Shown piece by piece: positions 33,157 to 41,260 of a stretch of 42,005 bases of DNA. The translations under genes and the position numbers were made by a program. How positions within the stretch are numbered: position 1 is the stretch's first letter; every line of letters begins with the position of its first letter. The notes beneath the pieces are model-generated. The model was not told the DNA's origin. It worked only from the letters and a program-made list of their open reading frames with translations, and searched no databases. The stretch comes from Acidobacteriota bacterium (GTDB taxonomy: Bacteria > Acidobacteriota > Terriglobia > Bryobacterales > Bryobacteraceae): contig JACOSH010000422.1 in the NCBI GenBank assembly GCA_016178945.1, forward strand, positions 1-42,005, given 5' to 3'.

Positions 33157-34451
33157 CTGGGCGACAGGGCGGCAGTCTTCCCGCCGGCCAGGCTGCGGTA
33201 GACTTCCAGCGTGCGGGCCGCCATGCGGGCCACGCTGTAGTGCTCCCTGACTCCCTCCGCGCCTTTGCGACCCAGCTCCTCCGCCAGGGAACGATCCTTC
33301 CATAGCGCCAGAATCCCCTCGGCGATGTTGTCGGCGATCAGGCCGCCGCCGGCGCGCTCGACGATCTCCGGGAAGGCGCCCCGGCGCGGCTGGACAACCG
33401 GAACGCCGACGGCCATGGCTTCCAGCAGCGGGATCCCCTTGGGCTCCTGGTAGTCCCCGGGCACGGAGAGCACGTCCAGATTGCGCAGGAACTCAATCTT
33501 CTGCTGGCGGTCGAGCGCGCCGCGATATTGGAATTCGTGGCCCAGGCCCCACTCCTTCATCTGCTTCTCGATGCCCCGCAAGTACGGGACGTGCTCGGGC
33601 GCCAGGTAACCGGCCGCCTCCAGCGTGGCGCCGGCGAAGGCGGTGTTCTGGCGCAGCCAGCGGTAGGCCTGACAGAGGTTGTGCAGTCCCTTCTCGGGAG
33701 CGACACGCGCCAGGAACCCCACCGTAAAGCAGTTGGTCTTGAACTTGAAGCCCGGCTCAAAGCCATGCAGATTGATGCCCAGCGGCGTCACGTGCATCTT
33801 GGAGCGCGGGATCCCCAGGTAGTCCGACATGAACGCCGCGCAGTACTCGCTCACCGGGAGAAATGCGTCGACGTGCCGCACGTGGGCGCGGATCAGATCC
33901 AGCGACTGGCTCCGGTAGGGCTCCTCCAGGCCATTCAGGAACAGGTCCTCACCCTGGAGCGTGCAGCAAACCGGACGCCGCAGCACGGCTTTGAGCGGCT
34001 GGGCCAGAGCGATGAGCAGCGTATACGGCAGGCTCACCAGCTCCGGCGCGGGCTCGTGGCGAAGCCAGTCGAGCAGCTTGGCCAGCTCCTTGGCGTGGTA
34101 TCCGCTCTCGCCCTTCAGCATCGAGACGGTCAACTCGCCCAGCATCTTGGGCGAAGTGGGGATGGAGCTGCGCGCAGCGAGCCGCAGCGCCCAGCGCGAG
34201 TCCCACAGGCGGTCGAGGAAGCGCGGCGTGCGGCGGAAGAATGGGAACTTCTGCGCCAGGTAGATGCTGATGCCGCCGAAAAAGACGTGGGGATTGCTGA
34301 CGTTCGGCTCGTCGGTGAGGGTCGGCGTATAGAGCGGCAGGAGAACGACGTCGTGACCCTGCGAGATCAGCTCCGAGGCGAGCGCGTTGTCGCGCAGACA
34401 ACTGCCGCAGTACATGCTGGCCGCGCCCGCCGTGATGGAGAGGATCTTCAT
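33153..34451 (-). CDS. GT4 family glycosyltransferase
   Basis: 432 residues from ATG 34451; the frame upstream is a shadow of the ligase gene. A GT-B glycosyltransferase with ILSITAGAASMYCGSCLRDN at the N-terminus, typical of a conserved GT4 group, then TLQGEDLFLNGL, PVSEYCAAFMSDYLGIPRSK, HVTPLGINLHGF, TVGFLARVAPEKGLHNLCQA and the donor-binding VPGDYQEPKGIPLLEAMAVG (E-x7-E present). It is a different subgroup from the three linked glycosyltransferases at 9400-28061, which lack the first Glu. It lies 25 bp downstream of the PaaK-like ligase at the end of the long minus-strand run; no Shine-Dalgarno is visible. Donor and acceptor unknown. Confidence 0.88.
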   Translation of the reverse strand: MKILSITAGAASMYCGSCLRDNALASELISQGHDVVLLPLYTPTLTDEPNVSNPHVFFGGISIYLAQKFPFFRRTPRFLDRLWDSRWALRLAARSSIPTSPKMLGELTVSMLKGESGYHAKELAKLLDWLRHEPAPELVSLPYTLLIALAQPLKAVLRRPVCCTLQGEDLFLNGLEEPYRSQSLDLIRAHVRHVDAFLPVSEYCAAFMSDYLGIPRSKMHVTPLGINLHGFEPGFKFKTNCFTVGFLARVAPEKGLHNLCQAYRWLRQNTAFAGATLEAAGYLAPEHVPYLRGIEKQMKEWGLGHEFQYRGALDRQQKIEFLRNLDVLSVPGDYQEPKGIPLLEAMAVGVPVVQPRRGAFPEIVERAGGGLIADNIAEGILALWKDRSLAEELGRKGAEGVREHYSVARMAARTLEVYRSLAGGKTAALSPS

Positions 34452-34476
34452 GGGAAGGAGGCAGGGGCCACCGGCA

Positions 34477-35565
34477 TCAGTAGACTCCTTCCACGACGCT
34501 GGATTGGAAGCGGCTGAAAGGGCGGACATTGCGCACCCCGTCCCAGGCGTAGGGTCCCCAGGGGGGCTCCCGTTCGGCCTCGTCGCGCTCCAGGAAGCGC
34601 GGCATGAACAATTCCTTGGTGAGAGTGGTCAGGCGGACCCGTCCGGTCTGGCCGTATTCGACCAGCCGGTCCGCCTCGTCGGGGTCGACCACTTCGATCA
34701 AAGCGCGCGGCGCGGGCGGGTAATAAATGATCGCGTAATTGTCCTCCTTCATGAGCGGCTTATGGACGGCCAGGCCCATGAGAGTGTTGCCGTAGGTGGG
34801 GGCGAAGTAGACGCCGTCGAGCAGTTCTTCCACCGCGAAGCGGCAGAACTGCGGCGTCATTTCGGTGCCGCCGCAAAACACGCCCCGGATGCCGATCTTC
34901 TTCAGCGACACCTTTTCACATAACGCTTCGAGCAGCTTGGGAGTCGTGAACAGGCACTGGATATTGGGGTGCGCGCGCAGAAGGGTGAGCGACTGGTCGA
35001 TGACGTGATTCCGGTAGCGCTCCATCTCCTCCATTTGGCCGCGCTTGATCAGCTTGATCACCCAGCGCGGATCGAGATCCACCAGGAAGCAGATCCCGCC
35101 GCGATACTGGGCCAGGTGCTCGACGGCCAGACGCAGGCGCCGCGGTCCGGTGGGGCCGACCGCGAGCCAGTCGGCGCCCTTGGGGAAAGCATCGCCGGGC
35201 AGCGTGTCGCTGAAAGCCTCGTAGTCGAGTCGAAAGTCCTCGATGTTGATCCGCGACTTGGGGACGCCGGTCGAGCCACCCGTCTCAAAGACGAAGATGG
35301 GCCGGTTGGCATACGCCTTGGGCACCCAGCGGCGGACCGGTCCGCCGCGCAGACACTCGTCCTGAAAAAAACCGAAGCGGTCGAGGTCGTGGTAGGTCCG
35401 GACTTCCTGGCGGGGGTCCCAACCGGCCTTTCTGGCCCAGTCCAGCCAGAAGGGGCAGCCCGTCTCGGGATTGAAGTGCCACTCGACGATCTCGCGCACG
35501 TGGGCGTCCAGCGCCGAGCGGGCGGCCTGCCGGCGAGCCTCCAGGTCCAGGGATGTGGGGGTCAT
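34477..35565 (-). CDS. PaaK/CapK-like adenylate-forming enzyme
   Basis: 362 residues from ATG 35565; the longer frame upstream is a shadow of cinA. An AMP-binding protein related to phenylacetate-CoA ligase: FVFETGGSTGVPKSRINIED is the phosphate-binding loop, followed by CLFTTPKLLEALCEKV, GIRGVFCGGTEMTPQFCRF, FAPTYGNTLMGLAVHKP and TGRVRLTTLTKELFMPRFLE. It is shorter than PaaK (about 430), and the usual C-terminal lid domain with its lysine looks reduced. It probably activates a carboxylate, but could have another role. No Shine-Dalgarno; TATTAC lies six nucleotides before the ATG. It precedes the GT4 gene by 25 bp. Substrate unknown. Confidence 0.8.
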   Translation of the reverse strand: MTPTSLDLEARRQAARSALDAHVREIVEWHFNPETGCPFWLDWARKAGWDPRQEVRTYHDLDRFGFFQDECLRGGPVRRWVPKAYANRPIFVFETGGSTGVPKSRINIEDFRLDYEAFSDTLPGDAFPKGADWLAVGPTGPRRLRLAVEHLAQYRGGICFLVDLDPRWVIKLIKRGQMEEMERYRNHVIDQSLTLLRAHPNIQCLFTTPKLLEALCEKVSLKKIGIRGVFCGGTEMTPQFCRFAVEELLDGVYFAPTYGNTLMGLAVHKPLMKEDNYAIIYYPPAPRALIEVVDPDEADRLVEYGQTGRVRLTTLTKELFMPRFLERDEAEREPPWGPYAWDGVRNVRPFSRFQSSVVEGVY

Positions 35566-35588
35566 GGGTAAGTAATAGTTTACAGGAG

Positions 35589-36827
35589 TCACAGTCCCGC
35601 GATCCGGCGGCGCAGCAAGTCCATGGCCATCTGCACCGAGAACTGCCGGATACGCTGGCGATCGCCCAGGAACTGGCGGTGCGCCACGCGGCATCCGGCG
35701 GCGTCGGCCACCGCCGTGTAAACCAGGCCCACCGGGGCGTTCTCGCCGCCCGTGCCGGGTCCGGCGATACCGGTGATGGCCAGCGCGTAAGTGGCGCTCG
35801 TACGGCGGCGGGCCCCGGCGGCCATCGCCTCGGCGGTCTCCGCGCTCACCGCGCCGCGCTCCTCCAGGAGCTGTTCGCTGACGCCCAGCAACTCGGTCTT
35901 CATCCTCCGCGTGTAGGTGACGAAACCGCCGCCAAAGTAGTCGGAGCTGCCCGGCACCGAGGTGATCCGCTCGGCCAGCAGCCCGCCCGTACAGCTTTCC
36001 GCGACCGCCAGCGTCGACGCCTGCTTGCGCAGCATCTCGCCTACCGTCGCCTCCAGCGGGTCGCCGTTGCGCGAGTAGATGCGGTCGCCCAGAAGCAGCT
36101 CGATCGGTCCGGCGACCTCGGCCAGCAAGGCCTGCGCATCGCCCTCGGTGGCGCACTGCGCCCGCAAGTGCACCTGGATGTCGCCGGCGGCGGCCAGGAT
36201 CGTGGTCACCGGGTTCTCGTACTTCTTGTAGACCGGCGAGATCAACTGATCCAGGTCCGACTCCGGCATCCCCGCCACGCGCATCACGATCGACTGGATC
36301 ACCTGCTTCGGCACGATGCGGGCCAGGCGCGGCAGGCACTGGCGCAGGAACATGGCTTTCAGCTCGTTGGGCGGGCCGGGCAGCAGCACCACCACGTGGT
36401 CCGACTCCTCGATCCACTGCCCCGGCGCGGTGCCGCGGTCGTTGGGCAGGATGGCGGCGCCCTCGATGATGAAGGCCTGGCGGCGATTGATCTCCGCCAT
36501 CTTGCGGCCCATCTGGCGGAAGCGCTGCTCGATCTGATCGGCGATCTCGGAGTGGTACTTCTGGCCCCGGTCCAGCGCCGCGGCCACGGCCTCCCGCGTG
36601 ACGTCGTCCTCGGTCGGCCCCAGCCCGCCGGTCAGGATCACCAGGCCGGATCGCGACACCGCGCGGCGAACCGCGTCGGCCAACCGGTCGCGGTCGTCGC
36701 CGATCACGCTCTTGGTGACCACTTCGACGCCGAGCGCGTTCAACTGCTCGGTCAGGTAGAGCGAATTGGTGTCGACACGCTGCGGCGTGAGCAGCTCCGA
36801 GCCGATGGCGATGATTTCGGAAACCAT
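35589..36827 (-). CDS. cinA: CinA (competence/damage-inducible protein A, NMN deamidase)
   Basis: 412 residues from ATG 36827. The N-terminal half (IIAIGSELLTPQRVDTNSLY, LTGGLGPTEDDVTREAVAAA, LPGPPNELKAMF) is the MoaB/MoeA-like COG1058 domain with ADP-ribose pyrophosphatase activity. The C-terminal half (AVAESCTGGLLAERITSVPG, SDYFGGGFVTYTRRMK, AITGIAGPGTGGENAPVGLV) is the PncC NMN amidohydrolase. Together they salvage pyridine nucleotides. Length is the usual 410-420. CAGGAG lies about 15 nt upstream. It follows the NHL protein gene with a 31-bp gap in the same run. Confidence 0.95.
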   Translation of the reverse strand: MVSEIIAIGSELLTPQRVDTNSLYLTEQLNALGVEVVTKSVIGDDRDRLADAVRRAVSRSGLVILTGGLGPTEDDVTREAVAAALDRGQKYHSEIADQIEQRFRQMGRKMAEINRRQAFIIEGAAILPNDRGTAPGQWIEESDHVVVLLPGPPNELKAMFLRQCLPRLARIVPKQVIQSIVMRVAGMPESDLDQLISPVYKKYENPVTTILAAAGDIQVHLRAQCATEGDAQALLAEVAGPIELLLGDRIYSRNGDPLEATVGEMLRKQASTLAVAESCTGGLLAERITSVPGSSDYFGGGFVTYTRRMKTELLGVSEQLLEERGAVSAETAEAMAAGARRRTSATYALAITGIAGPGTGGENAPVGLVYTAVADAAGCRVAHRQFLGDRQRIRQFSVQMAMDLLRRRIAGL

Positions 36828-36858
36828 AACGTCGAGCCGGGCTCCTGGCTGCTGACTT

Positions 36859-37887
36859 CTAGAATAGCGGCCTTCCTTTGATATCCACATCCACGCGGTA
36901 GATGGCGTTAGTGGTGGCCACCGCCAAGGCGCGGGAGGGAAGAAAGGCCAGCCCCACGATTCCGGGTCCGGACAGGAACAACTCCGGCTGGGCATCGGCG
37001 CCGAAGCGCACGACTCCCCGGCGGCCGCCCAGGGACGCCGCCACATACAAGCGGCCCTCGGCGTCGAAGGCCATGCCCTGGGGCCGTCCGACGCCGCGGT
37101 AATACACTTCAACTTCTCCGGAGTGCGAGATGCGATACACGGAATCGAAGCTGGAAGTGGTCGGACCGGTCACGTAGAGGTAGCCGCCGGGACCCTGGCA
37201 CAAATGGTAAGCGGCGATGGACGGCTCCAGCGTCGCGAAAACAAAGATCTGCCGCTCCGGGCTGATCTTGAAGATCGTGCCGCTGCGGTCGCCCACGTAC
37301 AGGTTGTTGTCTTCGTCGAAGGCCAGTCCCGTGGCCACGCCCATGCCTTCCACGTACACGCCCATGCTGCCGTTGGGAGTCACCTGGTAGACGACGCCAT
37401 CGAAGCGGCTGCTGACGTAGAGCATGCCCTCGCGATCGAACGCCATCCCGGTGGCGTTCATCAGGTCATTGACGAACGGCCTGGCGCTGCCGCCGGAGTC
37501 GATTTTATAAACCGCCACCGCCACTTTCTGGCCGCGCGATCCGCTGAAGGTGGCGAAGATGTTGCCGTAGCGATCCACCGCCGGATTGGCCACCGGATGA
37601 AGGCTGTCGGCGATCTGGATGCCGATATCGCACGACCACGCCTTGCTCGCCTTCGAGCCGCTGGTCACCACCAGCGCGCCCGCCGACACGCCCTCCGGAA
37701 CTTTCACGATCACCAGGGTGTCGGACCCGATGGTCAATGGCGCCACCGCATCGCCGATGGTGACGCGCGGCCAATCGGATCGCGCGAAACCCTTCCCCTG
37801 GATGCGGAGCTCACCCCCCGCGATCGCCGCCGGAGGCGACACTTTCGCGATCTCGGGCCGCTCGTTGGAGTCCTTACGAATCCCCAT
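36859..37887 (-). CDS. TIG domain and NHL/SMP-30-like beta-propeller protein
   Basis: 342 residues from ATG 37887; ATG 37908 would add seven residues and overlap pgpA. Residues about 14-80 are an IPT/TIG immunoglobulin-like domain (EIAKVSPPAAIAGGELRIQG, PEGVSAGALVVTSG), then a six-bladed propeller of repeated units such as GNIFATFSGSRGQKVAVAVY, GMAFDREGMLYVSSRFDGVV, GLAFDEDNNLYVGDRSGTIF, GYLYVTGPTTSSFDSVYRIS and GMAFDAEGRLYVAASLGGRR. No signal peptide is visible, so it is probably cytoplasmic unless the start is wrong. The propeller could bind a ligand or act as a lactonase-type scaffold. The metal ligands of SMP-30 lactonases were not identified. Function unknown. Confidence 0.82.
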   Translation of the reverse strand: MGIRKDSNERPEIAKVSPPAAIAGGELRIQGKGFARSDWPRVTIGDAVAPLTIGSDTLVIVKVPEGVSAGALVVTSGSKASKAWSCDIGIQIADSLHPVANPAVDRYGNIFATFSGSRGQKVAVAVYKIDSGGSARPFVNDLMNATGMAFDREGMLYVSSRFDGVVYQVTPNGSMGVYVEGMGVATGLAFDEDNNLYVGDRSGTIFKISPERQIFVFATLEPSIAAYHLCQGPGGYLYVTGPTTSSFDSVYRISHSGEVEVYYRGVGRPQGMAFDAEGRLYVAASLGGRRGVVRFGADAQPELFLSGPGIVGLAFLPSRALAVATTNAIYRVDVDIKGRPLF

Positions 37888-37889
37888 AC

Positions 37890-38375
37890 TCAATAAAGAT
37901 TGAAACATCCCAAAGCGAACAAGACAACCGCCCCGTACACCCCTGCCATCACGTCGTCGGCCACGATGCCGGTCCCCGACGGCAGCCGCTCGAGCTGCCG
38001 CACCGGGAAAGGTTTCCAAATATCGAACAGCCGGAACAGCACCAGCGCCAACAGCCAACTCTTCCAGTTGTACGCAGTGGCTCCTATCAGTGTAATCCAT
38101 TGCCCGATGACCTCGTCGACCACCACAAGGCCGGGGTCTTTGAGCCCGCGCTCTTTGGCCGTCACGCCGGCGGCCCAGATCGCCGGGCCCAGCGCGGCCA
38201 GCGATAGCAGGGCGAAGTGAAGCGGGCGCGCGATCAGCGGAACGGCGATCGCCAGCGCGGCCAGCGATCCCACCGTGCCTGGCGCGAAGGGAAAGTAGCC
38301 GCAGCCGAACCACGTGGCGATGAGGCGGGCCAGTGTGTTCAAAGAGGGGCTCGCCGCGAACGGTCTACTTCCCAT
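37890..38375 (-). CDS. pgpA: Phosphatidylglycerophosphatase A
   Basis: 161 residues. Membrane enzyme that dephosphorylates phosphatidylglycerol-phosphate in phospholipid synthesis. Motifs: ATWFGCGYFPFAPGTVGSLA, VVVDEVIGQWITLIG (catalytic acidic pair), FRLFDIWKPFPVRQLERL and GIVADDVMAGVYGAVVL. About four membrane segments. ATG 38375 overlaps the yacG stop by 11 bp, so the genes are coupled. Length and motifs match the family. Confidence 0.94.
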   Translation of the reverse strand: MGSRPFAASPSLNTLARLIATWFGCGYFPFAPGTVGSLAALAIAVPLIARPLHFALLSLAALGPAIWAAGVTAKERGLKDPGLVVVDEVIGQWITLIGATAYNWKSWLLALVLFRLFDIWKPFPVRQLERLPSGTGIVADDVMAGVYGAVVLFALGCFNLY

Positions 38376-38532
38376 TGCCGGAGGCGGGCTCAGGCGGCGC
38401 CGCGGGCGGCCCTGGAATGCGATACTCTTCCGAGGCCCACTTCCCCAGATCGATCAGCCGGCATCGCTCGCCGCAGAAGGGAAAATCCACGCCGCCGGGA
38501 GTGACGTCCTTCTTGCAGATCGGACACGTCAT
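38365..38532 (-). CDS. yacG: DNA gyrase inhibitor YacG (short zinc-ribbon protein)
   Basis: 55 residues: ATG 38532 to TAG 38365-38367. The four zinc cysteines are C3, C6, C20 and C24 (CPICKK, FCGERCRLIDLGKWASEEYR), with the diagnostic RLIDLGKWASEEYRIP segment of YacG, and a Pro/Ala-rich tail. YacG binds GyrB and inhibits gyrase. ATG overlaps the rimO TGA as ATGA, and its 3' end overlaps pgpA by 11 bp, so it is in a coupled rimO-yacG-pgpA block. Confidence 0.92.
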   Translation of the reverse strand: MTCPICKKDVTPGGVDFPFCGERCRLIDLGKWASEEYRIPGPPAAPPEPASGNGK

Positions 38533-39896
38533 ACGGCAATGTTCACCAACCGGTCAGCCGGCTCAGCGGCCTGGAGCAGGGTGCCGACCAGGTCGTAGTC
38601 GTGCGCCTCGGTGATCCGCAGCCGCCGGATCTGGCCCGGCTGGGGCGGGGCGCCCTCGTAATCGTTGATCAACGTGACGCCGTCGATCTCCGGCGCCTGG
38701 GACGGCAGGCGGCCTTCCCACAGCAGGCCGGTTTCCTTGGAAATCCCTTCCACCAGCACTTGCGTCTCCTGCCCCACCAGAGCGCGGTTACGCGTCCGGG
38801 AAATCCTGCGCTGGATTGCCAGCAAGCGGCGCCGGCGGTTGTAGATGGTCCGGCCGTCGACCTTGCCATCCAGCCCGAAGCTGGCGCTGGTGTCTTCGTC
38901 CGAATAGGAGAACACGCCCAGCCGGTCGAAGCGCGCCTCCTGGACGAACTGGCACAGGGTGTCGAAGTCGCGCTCCGTCTCCCCGGGGAACCCCACGATC
39001 ATGCTGGTGCGAATCGCGACGCCGGGAATCGTGCGGCGAATGCGCTCGATCAGCTTGAGGAAGATCTCGCCTGAAGCCCCGCGCTTCATCCGCCTGAGCA
39101 CGCCGGCGCTCGAATGCTGGAGCGGCATGTCGATGTACTTCACCAGGGCCTCGTGTCCTGCGAGGGTATCGAGCAGCCGCTGCGTCACCTTGTTCGGATA
39201 GGCGTAGAGAAAACGAATCCACTTCTCGTGCGGCGTTTCGATCCGCGCGAGCCGGGCCAGCAGGACCGCCAGCCCGTCCTGGAGCCCCAGGTCTTCGCCG
39301 AAACAGGTGGTGTCCTGGCCGATCAGGTTGATCTCGCGAACCCCCTGACGGAACAGCCGCGCCGCCTCCGATACCACCGATTCGAAGCGCCGGCTGCGAA
39401 ACGCACCGCGATATTGCGGGATCACACAGAAGGTGCAGGGATGGTCGCACCCCTCGGCGATCTTGACATACGCATAATGGCGCGGCGTGGACAGCACGCG
39501 CGGTGTGAGGTCGTGATACAGGTAGGGCTCGAACGGATTGGCCGGCTCGGCCACGCCCTCGCACACATCGGCGATCCGCTGCAGCTCGTTGACGCCGATC
39601 ACGGCGTCAACCTCGGGAAGGTCCTTCTGAATATCGCCCCGATACCGTGCCACCAGGCATCCGGCGACGATCAGTTTCTGGGCGCGGCCCACCTTCTTGT
39701 ACTCGGCCATCTCCAGGATGGTGTCGATGGATTCCTTCTTGGCCGGATCGATGAAGCTGCACGTGTTGACGACCAGGACATCGGCTTCGTCGGGGCGATG
39801 CGTCAACTGGTGGCCCCGCGAGACCAGCTCGCCCATCATCACTTCGCTGTCCACCAGATTCTTGGGGCAGCCTAGACTGACAAACCCGACCTTCAC
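38529..39896 (-). CDS. rimO: Ribosomal protein S12 methylthiotransferase RimO
   Basis: 455 residues from GTG 39896, which overlaps the sulfatase stop as GTGA. A radical-SAM enzyme that methylthiolates Asp in ribosomal protein S12. The UPF0004 domain has LGCPKNLVDSEVMMGEL, VVNTCSFIDPAKKES and VAGCLVARYRGDI with the three cluster cysteines; the radical-SAM loop is EGCDHPCTFCVIPQYRG (C-x3-C-x2-C). The middle contains LIGQDTTCFGEDLG, DMPLQHSSAGVLRRMKRG and MIVGFPGETERDFD, and a TRAM-like C-terminal domain follows. RimO rather than MiaB on motif detail and length. Confidence 0.95.
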   Translation of the reverse strand: MKVGFVSLGCPKNLVDSEVMMGELVSRGHQLTHRPDEADVLVVNTCSFIDPAKKESIDTILEMAEYKKVGRAQKLIVAGCLVARYRGDIQKDLPEVDAVIGVNELQRIADVCEGVAEPANPFEPYLYHDLTPRVLSTPRHYAYVKIAEGCDHPCTFCVIPQYRGAFRSRRFESVVSEAARLFRQGVREINLIGQDTTCFGEDLGLQDGLAVLLARLARIETPHEKWIRFLYAYPNKVTQRLLDTLAGHEALVKYIDMPLQHSSAGVLRRMKRGASGEIFLKLIERIRRTIPGVAIRTSMIVGFPGETERDFDTLCQFVQEARFDRLGVFSYSDEDTSASFGLDGKVDGRTIYNRRRRLLAIQRRISRTRNRALVGQETQVLVEGISKETGLLWEGRLPSQAPEIDGVTLINDYEGAPPQPGQIRRLRITEAHDYDLVGTLLQAAEPADRLVNIAV

Positions 39897-41260
39897 GGAT
39901 TCACCCCTGGGGGCAGCGCCGCTCTCCATCCCTCCCGCAGAATCCGGCGCAGCTCCGCCTGTTTCGGATCGCCGGCCAGGTTGCGGAACTCGTGAATGTC
40001 CTTCTCGTGGTCGTAGAGCTCGGCGACTTTGCCGTCGTCGTCCCACTCGGTGTAGCGGTAGCGATCCGTGCGGACGCTGCGGCCCATCACGCCCCGGGGG
40101 CGCGCCACTACGGTAAAGGCCGCCTTCTTCCAGGACCGCTGCGGATCGCTCAGCAGGGGCGCGAAACTGGTTCCTTCCAGCCCGCCGGGCCGGGGCAGGC
40201 CACACAGCTCCGAGAGCGTCGGGTAGATGTCCACGAACTCCACCAGCCGGGGACATCCCACCCCGCGGCGGCGTCCCGGAGCCGCCACAATAAGCGGCGC
40301 GCGCGCCGCTTCCTCAAAGACCGTCATCTTCCGCCACAGACCCAGGTGGTCGTACAGATGCCAGCCATGATCGCCAAACAGCAGCACGACGGTCGACTCC
40401 CACAGCTTCAGCCGGTCCAGCGCGCCGAGCAGCACGCCAACCTGCGCGTCCATGAAAGTCGTGCAGGCGTGGTAGGCGGCGATGGCCTTGCGGCGATCCA
40501 GATCGGTCATCTGCTCGTCGCCGGCGGTGCGGGTCAAAGCGATCGGCGGGATGTCGTCCCGATCGTCGGGCGGCGTGGCCGGAAGGACGATTTTCTCCGG
40601 CGGATACATGTCGAAGTATTTCTTGGGAGCCACCCAGGGCAGATGGGGTTTGTGGAAGCCGGCGGCTAAAAAGAACGGCTTATCCCTCTTCTGATCGATG
40701 AGCTGAGCGACCCGGCGCGCGGTGCGGCCGTCCGGCTCGTCTTCGTCGCGATTGCCGGTGAGGACCCACTCCAGTTTCAGGGCCTCGCCTGGAGGGCGGG
40801 CGGCGCGCTGCTGCTTCAGTTCCAGCGGGGCGGTGCGCTGGGCATTTTCGGAAACGTCCCAGGTGACGGCGTCCTCAAAGGCGGCGTGCGCCACCTTTCC
40901 GACGCGCCCCGTGAAGTAGCCATGAGCGCGGAAGTGCTCCGGCAGGAAGGCGACATCGCCGAGAAACGTGCGCGGCGCAGTTCGGTTGTCGTGGATGCGG
41001 GTGGTGTCGGGCCGCCGCCCGCTCAGCAGCGACGTCCGCGAGGGATTGCAGAGCGGATACTGACAATAGGAGTGGTCGAAACGCACGCCGCGCCCGGCCA
41101 GGCGATCGATGTTGGGGGTCCGCGCCACGGGGTCGCCATAGCAGCCCAGGCGGTTGTTGAGATCGTCCACGGCGATCAGGAGCACGTTCAGGCGCCGCGA
41201 AGGCTGCGCGATCAGCGGAGCGGCGAACGGGAGGGCGAGCAGGTTCCGGCGGCTAAGCAT
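39893..41260 (-). CDS. Type I sulfatase (iduronate-2-sulfatase-like), exported
   Basis: 455 residues from ATG 41260. A twin-arginine-type N-terminus (MLSRRNLLALPFAAPLIAQ) suggests Tat export. Sulfatase core: LLIAVDDLNNRLGCYG (metal Asp pair), the formylglycine site C-N-P-S-R at residues 71-75, FKPHLP-type segment AAGFHKPHLPWVAPKKYF, and VLLFGDHGWHLYDHLGLWRK. The C-x-P-S-R cysteine needs oxidation to formylglycine, so a maturation enzyme must exist elsewhere; the FGE-like domain in the kinase at 1-2014 lacks catalytic cysteines. Substrate is probably a sulfated polysaccharide. Overlaps the PepSY gene by 8 bp upstream and rimO by 4 bp downstream. Confidence 0.93.
   Translation of the reverse strand: MLSRRNLLALPFAAPLIAQPSRRLNVLLIAVDDLNNRLGCYGDPVARTPNIDRLAGRGVRFDHSYCQYPLCNPSRTSLLSGRRPDTTRIHDNRTAPRTFLGDVAFLPEHFRAHGYFTGRVGKVAHAAFEDAVTWDVSENAQRTAPLELKQQRAARPPGEALKLEWVLTGNRDEDEPDGRTARRVAQLIDQKRDKPFFLAAGFHKPHLPWVAPKKYFDMYPPEKIVLPATPPDDRDDIPPIALTRTAGDEQMTDLDRRKAIAAYHACTTFMDAQVGVLLGALDRLKLWESTVVLLFGDHGWHLYDHLGLWRKMTVFEEAARAPLIVAAPGRRRGVGCPRLVEFVDIYPTLSELCGLPRPGGLEGTSFAPLLSDPQRSWKKAAFTVVARPRGVMGRSVRTDRYRYTEWDDDGKVAELYDHEKDIHEFRNLAGDPKQAELRRILREGWRAALPPGVNP

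Noticed and set aside
34452-36417. Long N-terminal extension of the ligase frame on the minus strand
   Set aside because: Upstream of ATG 35565 it is a shadow of cinA, which has complete family motifs.
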